The notes below the pieces were generated by a model. It made no database searches. It saw only the letters and a program-made list of their open reading frames with translations, and had not been told where the DNA came from. Shown piece after piece: positions 10,354-21,973 of a DNA stretch of 64,000 bases (its first letter is position 1; each line of letters starts with the position of its first letter). The stretch covers positions 1,242,501-1,306,500 of the forward strand of contig CM075767.1 of NCBI GenBank assembly GCA_037974665.1, given 5' to 3'. Origin of the DNA: Ehretia macrophylla (lineage: Eukaryota > Streptophyta > Magnoliopsida > Boraginales > Ehretiaceae). Both the position numbers and the translations under genes were made by a program.

Positions 10354-11643
10354 ATGGCCGGTAGACTGAGGACTCGTGGTAGGCCCGAGATAGTAGATGA
10401 GGTTCCTGGTAATGTGGCACAGGGCCGTGATAGGGGTGATGACAGGTTAGGGGCAGCAATAGATCGGATTGCAGATTTGATGGCTGGACAGGCCCAGTTG
10501 TTAGCGGGTCAGGCTGCTCAGACTTAGGCATTGCAGGCCCAGATACAGAATGTACAGGGTGGTAATCACGGTAGAGGTACTATGAAGGAGTTTCTGGGGT
10601 ACTATCCTGCTAGATTTCAGGGAGAGCCTGATGATAGGAAGGCCGAGTCGTGGATTAGTAAGTTAGAGAAAATTTTTGATCCTCTCGGGTACACTGATGA
10701 GAGGAAGGTGACTTCTGCTGTCTATTTGCTTGATGATGAGGCAGAGGAGTGGTGGTGCACTCTGAGAGCCAGTTGGGAGACCCGGGGTGTTCCGTATGTT
10801 TGGGATGCCTTTCTGACTGCTTTTAGGGATAAATATGTCCCAAGGGTTGCACGGGAGAGGAGAGAGGCTGAGTTCCTGTCTTTGGTACATGGGGATTCTA
10901 CTGTGGCTCAGTATGAGGCTACATTCACTAGGTTGTCCCGGTATGCACCGGAGTTTGTAGCTATGGAAGAGAGGAAGACTCGTAGATTTATGTTGGGATT
11001 GAGGCCCGAGATTCAGGATGCAATGGCTCTGAATCGCTATGATATCTTCACTGAGGCTTTTGATGCAGCTTCTAGGTTAGAGAAGAGGAAAGGGGATCAG
11101 ATTGTCTCCAGTCAGCCTAGTAAGAGGCCGTATCAGCCACAGGGCCAGCAGGTTATATATAGGCCTCCAGTACAGCAGGTTGTCTACAGGCCACCAGCCT
11201 ATCAGGGTTCTTATAGGCCACAGGGTCAGCAGAGTTACTATCGGCCTCAGTTTTAGCAGGGGCCATATCAGGTTCAGACTCAGTATAGGCCAGCCCAGTC
11301 TCAGGGTCAGTACAGGCCTAGTGTGGTGAGACCTCAGCAGCAGGCTGTATCAGCTGCTTCATCAGCTTCTGGTTCTTCTAGGGGCAGTGTTAGTGCCACA
11401 TCATCGCAGTGTAATTACTGTAAGCGCCCAGGGCATGTGGAGTCCGACTGCAGGGTAAAGGCAGGGACATGTTTGGGTTGTGGTAGCAGCGAGCATAGGG
11501 CGAAGGATTGCCCTAGATATGCCAGGACTGAGGGTCGGGCAGCGACTCAGGGTTACCAGGGTAGGCCTATGGGCAGTGTACCACAGCAACAGCGGGTTCA
11601 GGCTCGGGCTTATGTAGTTGATATGGAGGAGATGCCTGAGTAG
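10354..11643 (+). pseudogene. gag: gag of A1 (broken)
   Basis: Capsid/nucleocapsid polyprotein that would assemble the cytoplasmic particle. The start is ATG at 10354 (MAGRLRTRG), in frame with everything to 13188. A retrotransposon gag domain lies at about 10600-11090 (WISKLEKIF..., AEEWW, GDSTVAQYEATFTRLSRYAP, FMLGLRPEIQ). A Tyr/Pro/Gln-rich linker (YRPQ-type repeats) covers ~11130-11330. Two CCHC zinc knuckles with CX2CX4HX4C spacing lie at 11410-11451 and 11470-11511. In-frame TAG codons occur at 10525-10527, 11254-11256 and 11641-11643, each where a glutamine would fit. No frameshift is seen. It runs directly into pol in the same frame, so gag-pol was probably one polyprotein. Confidence 0.92.
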
Positions 11644-13497
11644 ACTGTAGTGGTAGAAGGTAACTTCCTTATACTTGATCAACTTGTTAAAGTGTTGATT
11701 GATTCTGGTGCTACGCATTCTTTCATTACTCCTGCTTGTGTACAACGTGTTAAAATGCAACCTGAAAGATTGCCTTATGTGGTTGAGATTAGTACCTCTT
11801 TGACTGATAAGTATGTTACTGGCTTAGTATGTAAGGATTGTATAATACATGTTAAGGGGCATAATTTTCCTTCAGACCTTATCTTATTTCCTATCCGGGG
11901 GTATGATGTTATTATGGGTATGGATTGGCTTTCTAAGTATGATGCCCAGTTAAACTGTAGAACCAAGGTAGTACAGTTTCGATTGCCGGATCAGCCAGTA
12001 GTAGAGGTAGCGGGTAACCGGGGTGCTAAGACAAGTTTTGTTATCTCAGCAACTAAAGCCGTTAAGTTGGTGAGTAAGGGGTGTTTGGGTTATCTAGCTT
12101 ATTTGATCAACAAGCCATCTGATAAGCTACAGCTAGAGGAAGTCCCTATTATCCGGGAATATCCTAATGTATTTCCCGAGGAGTTGCCAGGGTTGCCGCC
12201 TGAGAGGGATATAGAGTTTGTGATTAATCTTGTTCCCGGTACTCAACCTATTTCTAAATCGGCGTACCGGATGGCACCAGCTGAGTTGAAGGAGTTGAAA
12301 GCTCAGTTACAAGAGTTATTGGAGAAAGGATTCATTCAGCAGAGTTCTTCACCTTGGGGAGCTCCAGTCTTATTCGTGAAGAAGAAGGATGGTACCTTGA
12401 GGTTGTGTATAGATTATCGTGGGTTGAATCAGGTGACTATCAAGAATAAATATCCTTTGCCACTAATTGACGAGTTGTTTGATCAACTTCAGGGGGCTAA
12501 AGTCTACTCTAAGTTTGACTTAAGGCAGGGGTATTATCAGCTTCGGATTCGTACGGAGGATGTTCCGAAGTCTGCCTTCAGGACTCGGTACGGGCATTAT
12601 GAGTTTGTTGTTATGCCCTTTGGGTTAACTAATGCACCGGCAGCATTCATGGATCTGATGCATCGAGTCTTTCAGCCGTACTTGGACCAGTTCGTGGTGA
12701 TTTTTATTGATGATATCTTGGTCTATTCTAAATCTGAATCGGAGCACGAGCAACATCTACGGCTTGTATTAGAGAAACTACAGGAGCATCAGTTGTTTGC
12801 CAAGTTCAGCAAATGTGAATTTTGGCTGCAACGGATTTCTTTTCTTGGCCATGTTATTACACAGAGTGGTATTTCTGTAGATCCCACTAAGATTGAATCG
12901 GTGATGTCTTGGAAACAGCCAGAGAGTATTTCTGATGTCCGTAGCTTTCTTGGCTTGGCGGGTTATTACCGTAGGTTTGTCAAGGACTTCTCGAAGATTG
13001 CTGGGCCACTATCTAAGTTGACTCAGAAACGGACTATCTTTAATTGGGATGAGAAGTGTGAGAGTGGGTTTCAGGAGTTGAAAAAGAGGTTGACTACTGC
13101 TCCAGTACTTGCTCTACCAGAGGGGACCGATAATATGGTTATTTACAGTGATGCATCCAAGGAGGGCTTGGGATGTGTTCTTATGTAGGATGGCCGAGTT
13201 ATTGCCTATGCTTCTCGAAAGTTGAAGCCTTATGAAGAAAACTATTCGACTCATTATCTTGAGTTGGCAGCAATTGTCTTTGCACTCAAGAAGTGGCGTC
13301 ATTATCTGTGGGGCAGTAAGTTTGAGATTTTCACTGATCATAAGAGTCTTAAGTACTTATTCTCACAGAAGGAGTTAAATATGCACCAGAGGAGATGGAT
13401 GGAGCTTCTGGGAGATTATAATTGTTCTATCAATTATCTGCCTGGAAAGGCAAATGTTGTAGCAGATGCTCTCAGCTGGAAGGCTAGTATTTCTTGT
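11644..13497 (+). pseudogene. pol: pol of A1: protease, reverse transcriptase, RNase H (broken)
   Basis: Aspartic protease with active site DSGATHSF (11701-11724). A linker leads to the reverse transcriptase, ~12200-12800, which would copy the element RNA; its catalytic box is FIDD (12703-12714), normal for gypsy elements. The RNase H domain, ~13135-13490, keeps SDAS (aspartate 13150-13152), the LELAA glutamate and TDHKSL. At its end the usual DALSR reads DALSW, with the tryptophan at 13477-13479, explained by CGG to TGG. One in-frame TAG (13186-13188) falls inside RNase H at a glutamine position of the family. The frame is otherwise open from the protease onward. The catalytic residues survive, so inactivation looks recent and due to point changes. 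Confidence 0.95.
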
Positions 13498-14548
13498 TTA
13501 GCGGTCAAGAAGTGGGAGGTTCTTGAGGAGTTTAGTTATTGGAGACCAGAGTTGACTCAGGTTGGGGTGATGTGTTCACATCTCCGTATTCAGCCTTTAT
13601 TATTGTCTCAGATCAGGGAAGCTCAGCAACTTGATGTTAAACTTCAGAAGATCAAGGATCAGATCACGGATGATCAGTCTGACTTTAAACTGCATGAGGG
13701 CGGTATTCTTCGGTTTCGGAACATGGTTTGTGTTCCTGATGAACCGGGCTTGAGGCGAGGTATTCTGGAGGAAGCTCATAATTCTAAATACATTATTCAT
13801 CCCAGTGGAACCAAGATGTATCGGGATTTGAAGCAACATTACTGGTGGAACAACATGAAGAGGGAGGTTGCTCAGTTTGTGTCTAGATGTTTGACTTGTC
13901 AGAGGGTGAAAGCCGAGCATCAACGACCAGCAGGTTTGCTTCAGCCGTTGGCTATACCACAGTGGAAATGGGAGCATATTACGATGGACTTCGTCACTGG
14001 TTTGCCTAGAACACCGAGGGGTAATGATGCAGTTTGGGTTGTCGTGGATCGTTTGACGAAGACAACTCATTTTATTGCAATGAGGATGGGAGATGAGGTT
14101 ACAAAGTTGACGGATCTTTATTTGGATCAGATTGTTAGACTTCACGGGATTCCGTCTAGTATTGTCTCAGATCAAGATCCTCGATTTACTTCTCGTTTGT
14201 GGAAGAAACTTTAGGAGACCTTGGGTACTCAGTTGAACTTCAGTACAGCGTATCATCCACAGACCGACGGTCAGTCTGAGCGGACTATTCAGATTCTGGA
14301 AGATATGCTTAGAGCTTGTGTTCTGGACTTCGGAAAGAACTGGGAGAAACATCTACCACTTGCCGAGTTTTCCTATAACAATAGTTATCAAGCTACTATT
14401 GGAATGGCACTTTTTGCAACTCTTTACGGTCGTAAGTGCCTATTCACCTTTATATTGGGACGAGGTAGGAGAGATGAAGACTGTTGATCCGACTATTATG
14501 CCAGAACTTCTTGAGAAGATTGAAAATGTTCAGTTGATCAAGTAGAGA
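13498..14548 (+). pseudogene. pol: pol of A1: integrase (broken)
   Basis: Integrase that would insert the DNA copy. The zinc-binding HHCC is complete: His 13777-13779, His 13798-13800, Cys 13888-13890, Cys 13897-13899. The DDE catalytic triad is also complete: Asp in MDF (13987-13989), Asp in SDQDPRF (14170-14172), Glu in QSERTIQ (14278-14280). In-frame TAG codons are at 14212-14214, between the second Asp and the Glu, and at 14543-14548 (codon 14543-14545). About 14439-14444, within [16 protein letters not shown], one extra base shifts the frame by +1. The downstream protein continues in the new frame to the chromodomain. Confidence 0.93.
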
Positions 14549-15142
14549 ATGCTTATGGCGCAGAGTAGGTTCAAGAGTTATGCTGATAAGCGTCGTCGAG
14601 ACTTAGAGTTTGCAGTCGGAGATCGGGTTTTCTTGAGATTGTCTCCTCGAAAGGGGTTTGCTCGTTATGGTAAAGGTGGTAAGCTGAGTCCGAGATTTGT
14701 TGGGCCGTTTAAGATTACTTGCAGGGTTGGTAAGTTGGCATATCGGTTGGCTTTACCGGAGAACTTCTCTAATGTCCACGATGTATTTCACGTGTCTAAT
14801 TTGCGGAAATATAATCTGGATCCTTCTCATATTCTTGAGCCAGAGCCGTTACAACTTCGAGAGAATTTGACTTATGACGAGCGTCCGATTCGTATTCTAG
14901 ATCAGATGGACCGAGAGTTGAGGTCGAAGAGGATTCCGATGGTTAAGGTGTTGTGGAAGCATCACGACATTGAGGAAGCTACGTGGGAGAGACGAGATCA
15001 AATGCAGCAGCAATACCCAGATCTATTCCGTACATCAAGTAAAAATTTCGAGGACGAAATTTCTATAAGGGGGGAGAATGTGAAGCCCCACTTTTTTGCT
15101 TATCTCGTTTTGCGTGCTATACCTCGTTTTACGTGCATATGA
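14549..15142 (+). pseudogene. pol: pol of A1: integrase C-terminal region and chromodomain
   Basis: Continues the integrase after the TAG at 14543. The GPF/Y-type module is at ~14690-14800 (SPRFVGPFKI, AYRLALP, VHDVFHVSNLRKY). A chromodomain-like end lies at ~14875-15035 (RPIRILDQ, MVKVLWKHHD, EEATWERRD, YPDLF). Chromodomains of this type steer integration to particular chromatin in chromoviruses. The frame has no stop before the PPT and runs 64 bp into the 3' LTR before its TGA at 15140-15142, so the last ~20 residues overlap LTR sequence. Confidence 0.9.
15067..15078 (+). other. A1 polypurine tract
   Basis: AAGGGGGGAGAA immediately before the 3' LTR; the plus-strand primer. Preceded by GAGGACGAAATT, the motif also found before the PPTs of C1 and D. 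Confidence 0.93.
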
Positions 15143-17454
15143 CCTGTTTATGTGCTATAGGACCTAGAAAGTTATAATTTTGATGTCAATACTCCTAATA
15201 CGTGTTAAATGTACATTCATAAAATTTTCATAAAAAACGGGATCAGAAATTTTATCGTCAATTTTCAGTGACTAGTGTTTTCAAAACACGTCCGCTAAAA
15301 TTTTGAAACTGGTCTTTTTAACCCTTCTAGACCTAGTCCACGGACTTTAATAGATCTGTGTTTGATGAAAACGGTTTTAAAATCGGCTTAAGAATTTATT
15401 AGGATTTTTACACCGACTTTTGCAAAAACCGAGTTTTAAGCCGACTCGGGTGGAATTCTTTGAATGTAAAACTTCTTGTCACCTAAAAATAATCCACTTG
15501 AGATATCTTGGGGGTTGCATAAATATTTTTAACGTTGGTGAGCAATAAAATGAGTTTAAAGTCAATAAAACATTAAAAAAATAGTTTTCTCAACTTAAAC
15601 TATTTAAAATACTAAATATATTTGCTCACACTAGTTACACACACTAAGAAAAGCACAAAACATACTCCACACACACACAAAGGGCCGAGAGGTTGAGGGA
15701 GAAAAAGCCAAAGAGAATTTCAAGGTTTTTCAATCAAATTTTCAAAGAAAAACTTGGTTTTTGTCCGTAAAACTTCGCACCGATTTGGATTCTGCTTGTT
15801 GGGCATTCACTTCATGCATCCCTAGGCTTTTATCGCATCAAAGGTGAGAGAAAAAATCTAGATCTCAAAACTTGTCTTTTGCATTTTTGCGTATAAATGA
15901 AGATTGAACCGTTAGAATTGTAATCTGATGTTAGATTATTGCTCCTTGCATGCTAGGGATCGTTTAGTGGTAATACTACGAGTTTCTGTCGGATGTAGCA
16001 TAATTTTTATTTTTCGGGTATTAAATTTTGATTAAATTGTTCAATGTTGAATTAATTGAGTTGTGATGATCGAAATCAATTGCCGTCGATTTCTAAATAC
16101 TTGATAATTACGTGTTAGCGCTGTTGTAATGCCAAATTTTCGATTACATGGTTTGTGTGAAAATTCGGAAAATTCAGCCAAGACATCCTAGGGTTTTAGG
16201 GTTATCGGGCATGTTTTGGAGGTGTTATGGTGGATTTCCGAGAGGGCTAATGTAGTAGGTTGAATGGGTGAGTGATAGAAACTGATTTGGCAATGTTTGG
16301 GTTAGTAGATTGTAAGTTATGAATTTTTGAAGTTAAGGTTGTCATTCTTTAATTTCTTGAATGATGCCTTTAGATGATTGGGTGGTGTTTGAGTGTTGAA
16401 TGGTGAGTTGTTGATGAGTAATTTAGAGTTTAATTGTGTATATAATGCATGTCCGGATAGATGGCCTACTTTGTCATCTAACTAAGTTATTGTTGTTTAA
16501 ATGATAATTAATGCTATCAATGATGAATAAATCATGATTGATTGATGATTGATGATGATTATGGAGTCTTGGTATGTGTGTGCCACCACTCGGGCAGCGT
16601 TGGGCTGTCGGGTTGATAACGGTATGACTGCCAGAGGCTACCCCCAGCTCGCATGACGGAGGTGTCATGGAGGGAGTTTCTAGTGAAGTACCTCAGGTGC
16701 GTGAGTAATGGGGAGTTATAAGAAGAACGGTTGAGATCGTGATGGCGTTTGGAGCTACACCAAATAGAGTATCATTTATTGAATAGTTATATAGTTATGT
16801 GATGATAGTATTATTTATGTTATTGTGTGTTTACTGACTCATAGGATTATTCCAAGGAGTTTAGTAGACCTTGCTCGAGATCTATCGGATCCTCACTGGG
16901 CTTATTTATATAAGCTCACTCTCTATTATTGCATGCTTACAAGTGTTGCAGAGCCGGATTACGGGTACGTGCCTCCTGAGAAGGAAAATGTGCCTTACGT
17001 GGACGAGTCATATGTCCCAGAGTCTTATCCGTGATTTTGTGCTGTTATTTATCATGTATATTAGTTTAGTAGCCTTTTCTATGCTTTATAGTTCTTGTTG
17101 TATAGGATGCTGAAAAGAATATGAATTAGTTGTTACTATTCTAGCAGCTTCTTTTGTCTATGGTTAAGTTGTTAGATGGGTCTCAACTTATTTTTGAAAT
17201 GTATGATAAGGTTGAGGTATTGTATGTTATGTTGGAACGGAGGCAGATAACGAGGACTGATTATTGTATATTACGGTTATGTTGTGTGTTGTTATGCTGT
17301 TGAGGAGTTGTTGTTTGTATGGTTATGGAATTGGATGTTTAATGTTATTAATGAGGCTGGTTTAGAACCTCGGTATTCTATTTACTGTCGTTATACTGCC
17401 GAAATCCCATTGCGTCCTGACTGATTATAGGTGGGGTCGAGTTAGGGCGTGACA
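15079..17454 (+). repeat. A1 3' LTR (2376 bp)
   Basis: TGTGAAGCCCC...GGGCGTGACA, then TSD TGAGC. Same landmarks as the 5' LTR. Differences cluster in the first ~160 bp and are mostly C/T and G/A. Confidence 0.95.
16942..17034 (+). CDS. Conserved short reading frame in A1 3' LTR
   Basis: Same peptide and TGA as 9547-9639. Two G-to-A changes stand out: the preceding acceptor CAGGTG is CAAGTG, and one Glu codon is now Lys. Any splice acceptor here would be damaged. Confidence 0.35.
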   Translation, partial: SVAEPDYGYVPPEKENVPYVDESYVPESYP

Positions 17455-17459
17455 TGAGC

Positions 17460-19179
17460 CATTAACATAGTCTAGTGTTACAATGTATGTGGGAGTGTAA
17501 GTTATGTACAAAAGGTTAATAGTGAATTTGGGGGTCTACTTGACTTATGCCCTTGATCCTGACTCTCAGTTATAAGTGCTAAATGTTATCGGTACTAAGA
17601 CATCTTGAGGATTAATAGACATAGAGTAATAAATAAGAATTTAGATTTGAATGAAACCCCAACCTTATGTGCCAGCCTTATGTGTGTAACTTATAATTGT
17701 GTTGCAATTGTTTATGGATTATGATATAGATGTCATTGGGTTTCGTTTCAGTTTTACTAAGCTGATGTAAGATTATGATTTGGTATCTAGAAAGTGAATT
17801 GTGGAAGTTAAGCCGATGATATATAGTTGCAAGAGTTGAATTAACTAGGATAGGATAATTGTCTATCAAAGTTATCTGGAATCTAATTGGAAGTTTGATT
17901 CCGTAATGATTGTGTGCAGAGGACTGTAGAAGTGATCTAGGGCTCTGACGGATTTAAGACATAGAAAGTTGAAACTTAGATGGTTCATAAGCTGGGTTAG
18001 AGACCTTGGACTGTTGGGTAGTAGTTTTGATGAGGACTTGTCTTGGATGATGTGTGCATGTATTATGTCTTAAGTAAACTAAATGGGAACCATGTGTTTT
18101 AGGTGGATAATATGCCTATGTGATTCATGTGCACTATATGCTTTAAGTGCTGGTTATATTATAATTGCTTCATGTATGCTAAGTTGTACATTATTGATAG
18201 TATTACATCATGTAAAAGTTATGCATTAATTTATAGTTACTTTTATATGGTATGATGATAAAAGTACATACTTGTTTTTCATGTATCATAACTACATATA
18301 TGTATATCTACACATCATATCATGGCGGTGCCTCTTTGTGGTAAGTAAGAATGGCTGGGAGAGCTCTTGCAATCATGGGGAAAACTCCAGAGATGTGAAC
18401 TCATGGTTTTTTTTTAAACAAGGGGATTTAACTGCTGCACAGTATGAAGCTGGTTTACTCAAATAGTCACACTATGCTTCGGGGATGATACCAACTACTA
18501 AAAAGAGGATCCAAAGGTTCATTCAAGGGTTGAGGCTAGAGAATCGAGGCAACTTGGTTTTTCTACAAGTTTAGTACCTGTGTTGAGGCCCTTTTTTGCT
18601 GCAACAATAGCGAAGAGAGGAAAGAAATAGGATATAGAAGTGTCACTCTACCACGAGGTGTTGACTAATGGGATTCTCATTTGGTACCTGTCTTTGGAGA
18701 TTCTCGTTTGGAATTCTTATTTAGCAACTGGTATCAAGAATTTGAGATTCTACGCAGTCTTCTTATTTGGTATCCATCCTCCAACAATCATAATTGGTGT
18801 TCTATTTCGGAATTCTTGATTTGGCTTCTTACTGAGTATTTTCTTGGCATTTTTATTCGGAGCCTTTATTTGGCCTCTTTTATCGGGATTCTTATGTGAT
18901 ATTTTCTTGGAATTCTTACTGGACTTTCTTAAGGGAACTCTTATTTGATAGTCAGACTTCGGTATTCGATACCCCTATTTGAAATTCTTATTTGGGGATT
19001 ATTCATTAGTATTATTCCTTGGCAGTCATTTGAATTCGTATAAGCGGTGATGCATTCATGGTTGCTTGGCTACTTTTATGGAACCAGCTTATTATTTGTT
19101 TGGTTAGGATTCCTAGGTTGCATTCAGCATTCAAGTTGTTCCGAGGAAGAAGAAAGAATTGTGAGGACGTAATTCTGTT
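17460..19179 (+). mobile_element. Family-D interior, right part
   Basis: Resumes the D interior after the TSD of A1. It contains leader-like TATGTG words near 18110, a decayed gag segment (18418-18574) and, from ~18660 to 19060, a degenerate array of units like ATTCTTATTTGG. Without its insertion the D interior totals ~2.8 kb, too short for a full gag-pol, so D was non-autonomous. Confidence 0.65.
18418..18574 (+). pseudogene. Gypsy gag remnant in element D
   Basis: About 52 codons in one frame align to the A1 gag core: LTAAQYEA for STVAQYEA, then SHYA for SRYA, then KKRIQRFIQGLRLE for ERKTRRFMLGLRPE. One TAG (18464-18466) interrupts it and another TAG closes it at the end. Nothing recognisable of the zinc knuckle or pol follows. 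It shows that D descends from a gypsy element that lost most of its coding region. Confidence 0.7.
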
Positions 19180-19192
19180 AAGGGGGGGAGGA
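19180..19192 (+). other. Family-D polypurine tract
   Basis: AAGGGGGGGAGGA directly before the D 3' LTR start at 19193, preceded by GAGGACGTAATT. Confidence 0.88.
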
Positions 19193-19364
19193 TGTGAAAC
19201 CCCACACGAAGCTCATGTACATTTTATAACATTTCATATATTTTTGCATCATTTAATATGCATTTATATTAATTAATATGCATTTACATTAATTAATATG
19301 CATTTATATCGTTTTACGTGTTCATGTTTAACGTGCATTTATTTGATTTAGGTGTCGTAGGTGA

Positions 19365-21959
19365 TGTGATACCCCGAACCTGGCATGTATTCAATAGCAT
19401 TTAAAGTTCATTTAAATTGCATTTTATTGACCTTTCACCTTCTTTGACCAAACTAGTTGACTTTTCATCTACAATGACCAATTAGGACAAGGTGAAAAAA
19501 TTTTGAAATGTTTAATAAAGGGCAAACTTGGGATTAGAAATAAAAAAATGCAATGTTAAGTTAGTCAAATTTTGGGTCAACTTTCGAATTAAATCTGAAC
19601 CAATTGGGGAAGAGTTAGGTAGCAAATTATATATGGTTGGAAAGCTCTATGAGTCTAGTTTCTGAGGCTTCAAACCGTTCGTAAATTGGAGTTTTCTAGA
19701 AGAAGTTATGGCCGTTTTCGTAAGGTCGCGCATAGCTGTTTTGATTTAGCGGGTTGACCGAAGCTTTGACCATTTGTCATTTTTTATTTAAGTATGAAAT
19801 ACGAAACAAAAGAGAAAAATCAGGAAATAAAGAAGGCCATGGCTGAAACCATGGAGGAAAAAGAAGAAAAAAACATTTCAACTTCAAACTTCAATTTCTT
19901 CGCGAGAGCTTGTGCGGGGTGGTTTCTGAGGCATCCAGCGTGGTTTTCCTAGCGTCTAGGAGCGTCTAAGGTGAGGGTTTCATCGTTATTTGTGCATTTG
20001 AAAATGTTGAACATAAACTTTAATTTTTGTGATTTAACCGTAGGTTGTTATTTTGTCCGTTTCATTGCTTAAAGTATGTTCCCTAGCAATCGTAGAACAC
20101 GTATTTATAGCTTTTTAACATTTTCTGCAGTTGAATATTGAAATTGAAATATAAATTGTTAGTTGAATAGTATTTTATAAATAGTAAACCCTTGAAATGA
20201 TAAAGTTGTGTTGTTATGCTGTCTGTTGATGTGAAAAGGTGCTAGGTATGCTAGAATGCCTAAATGCATGATTTGTTTAGGTTGCGTAATGGAAAAAATG
20301 AGAAAAACGCCTTGGTGAAAGTCGGTCGTTTAGGTCGAGTTTTGTGTTTTCTCGTTTTGCGTGATGGCATTGTTTCGGGAGGCCATGGAAGCACTTTTGG
20401 TGCGATTATGACATTGGTTGGGTGTTTGGTTAGTATAGTTGTAGTTCAAACGAGCAAAGGGAGAAATCGGGACTTTGCGTGAATTCTAGGGGAAAATAGA
20501 GTTTCGGGGTCTTTAGACGTGCCTTATGGTGACCTAGGAGGATTGGTGAAGTCGGTTTCCAAAGCTCGTGGCTCGTTTGAAAGTAGTAGCGTTTGAAAGT
20601 TGGGGTCATTTTTGGGATTTTGTGTGTTTTCATAGTATATTGTCTATAGAATGCTTATAATGCCTATAGAATACTTGTTATTGCTTGATAATGTTAGTTG
20701 GTGTTGTTCTTGTTGCTTGTTTGATTGTAAATGCTTGTTAATGCTTATTACGCTTGTTAGAGTTGATTATTGATTGAAATGTTTAACAATTGTTGAATAA
20801 TGCTTGATATCTCGGTTATCTCCTCTATCTGTGTTGTTGTGCTATCGCTCGTTTATCGCCTTGTATCGAGTCTTGCATTGCATAGTGTCCAGCGCGTGAG
20901 TGATGGGCCTCTCTGGGTAGCCTCGGGTTGCCAGTGTTGGTTGCTCTAGCTCCGTGGCTATTCCCTTTTCTCGCTTGGGTTGCCTCCCAAGGAGATTTGG
21001 GTCGTAGAATTGATGGTTACTTCCGGGGTATTCCAAACTGGTGTTATAAGGTGGTTGCGCGCTTATTGTCATCGTTGTCAACATCAAGATCGAGATTGAT
21101 GTATCGCTCGTGAAATGGTACATTGCTCGTATGAGTGAACCATAGCCTTCAGAGTGCAGTATAGCTTTGAATGGTTGTGTTAATGCTTTCTTGAATGTTT
21201 AATATATTGTCGTTTGTATTGAATGCTTTCTTATTGATTTTATTGCTTAGCTGTGTCTATTTGCATTGCACGACTTTCTTTCTCTCCAACTCGATATCTG
21301 TCTCACCCTCACTGAGTATACATGTTGTGTATACTCACTCCTCACCACCATATTTCAGAAAATGTCATGTTAGTTGGAAAGTTCGTGATTTCGTGAAAGT
21401 TCGTTGCCTGAAGAGTTGTCTTGCGTGCCTATGTGGCTTGAGTGTCGAAGTTTGTAAAGATGTATGTTCATATGTTGCTTGTATTTATTGTCAAAAGAAA
21501 TGTAATTTAAATTTAGCTAAGTGGCTGAGGTGAATTGATAAGCTAGTTTTATGTAATTAGTTAGCATAGCTTAACTTCAATGCATGTCTGTAATGTCCAA
21601 AGGAAAAGAGTTAGAATGGCATGATAGTTTATTTTATGCAGTAGCTTAGTATGGTTTAACCGTCTAGTTCGAATGTACTTGTCAAAAATGAAAAGAGATA
21701 GGTTAGCTTTTAAATTGGAAATGTATGTATACTTGCTGAGTTTAAATTGTTGAGAACCGAGGCTCGGATGGCCTTGAGGTGGTTTTGAATGTTTGGACAT
21801 GGTATTGGTCCACTTATATGCTATCGCAGGTTTTACATTTCGCCTAGAAACAAGGGAGACTCCGTCCGTTTTCCCTGAAAATTATGCCCGGGTTTGGTTT
21901 GGGTTGTGATTAGATCGATTGATAGAACTCCCGGTCTCGAGAGGGATCGGGGTGTTACA
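19365..21959 (+). repeat. C1 5' LTR (2595 bp)
   Basis: TGTGATACCCCGAACC...GGGGTGTTACA. GC-rich block ~20890-21060. Hairpin GAGTATAC/GTATACTC at 21314-21336 after CACT, followed by TTTCAG. A close relative in the opposite orientation is the solo LTR at 30590-33212; another is at 61438. Several open frames of 60-110 codons here show no recognisable product. Confidence 0.93.
21314..21336 (+). promoter_or_regulatory. LTR hairpin, C1
   Basis: Perfect 8-bp stem GAGTATAC/GTATACTC with a 7-base loop. The same stem occurs at 31207-31229 (minus) and 63639-63661. Confidence 0.55.
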
Positions 21960-21961
21960 GG

Positions 21962-21973
21962 TGGTATCAGAGC
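21962..21973 (+). other. C1 primer-binding site
   Basis: Perfect TGGTATCAGAGC, two bases after the 5' LTR end. Confidence 0.93.

Larger units (their letters stand above)
7673..17454 (+). mobile_element. Complete Ty3/gypsy chromovirus A1 (Tekay/Del-like)
   Basis: A 9782-bp element with both LTRs (7673-10059 and 15079-17454), PBS, gag, pol with C-terminal chromodomain, PPT, and a perfect 5-bp TSD TGAGC (7668-7672 and 17455-17459). The order protease-RT-RNase H-integrase-chromodomain defines a Ty3/gypsy chromovirus. Long LTRs and an initiator-Met PBS suggest the Tekay/Del lineage, which is an inference. It sits inside the family-D interior. Coding is broken by six in-frame TAG codons and one frameshift, so it is no longer autonomous. 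The LTRs differ by roughly 2-3 % by eye, mainly transitions. Confidence 0.95.

Noticed and set aside
10525-14545. Six in-frame TAG codons as evidence for stop-codon reassignment or programmed readthrough
   Set aside because: This is plant nuclear DNA, and a separate frameshift breaks the same reading frame. Decay by deamination explains the pattern more simply.
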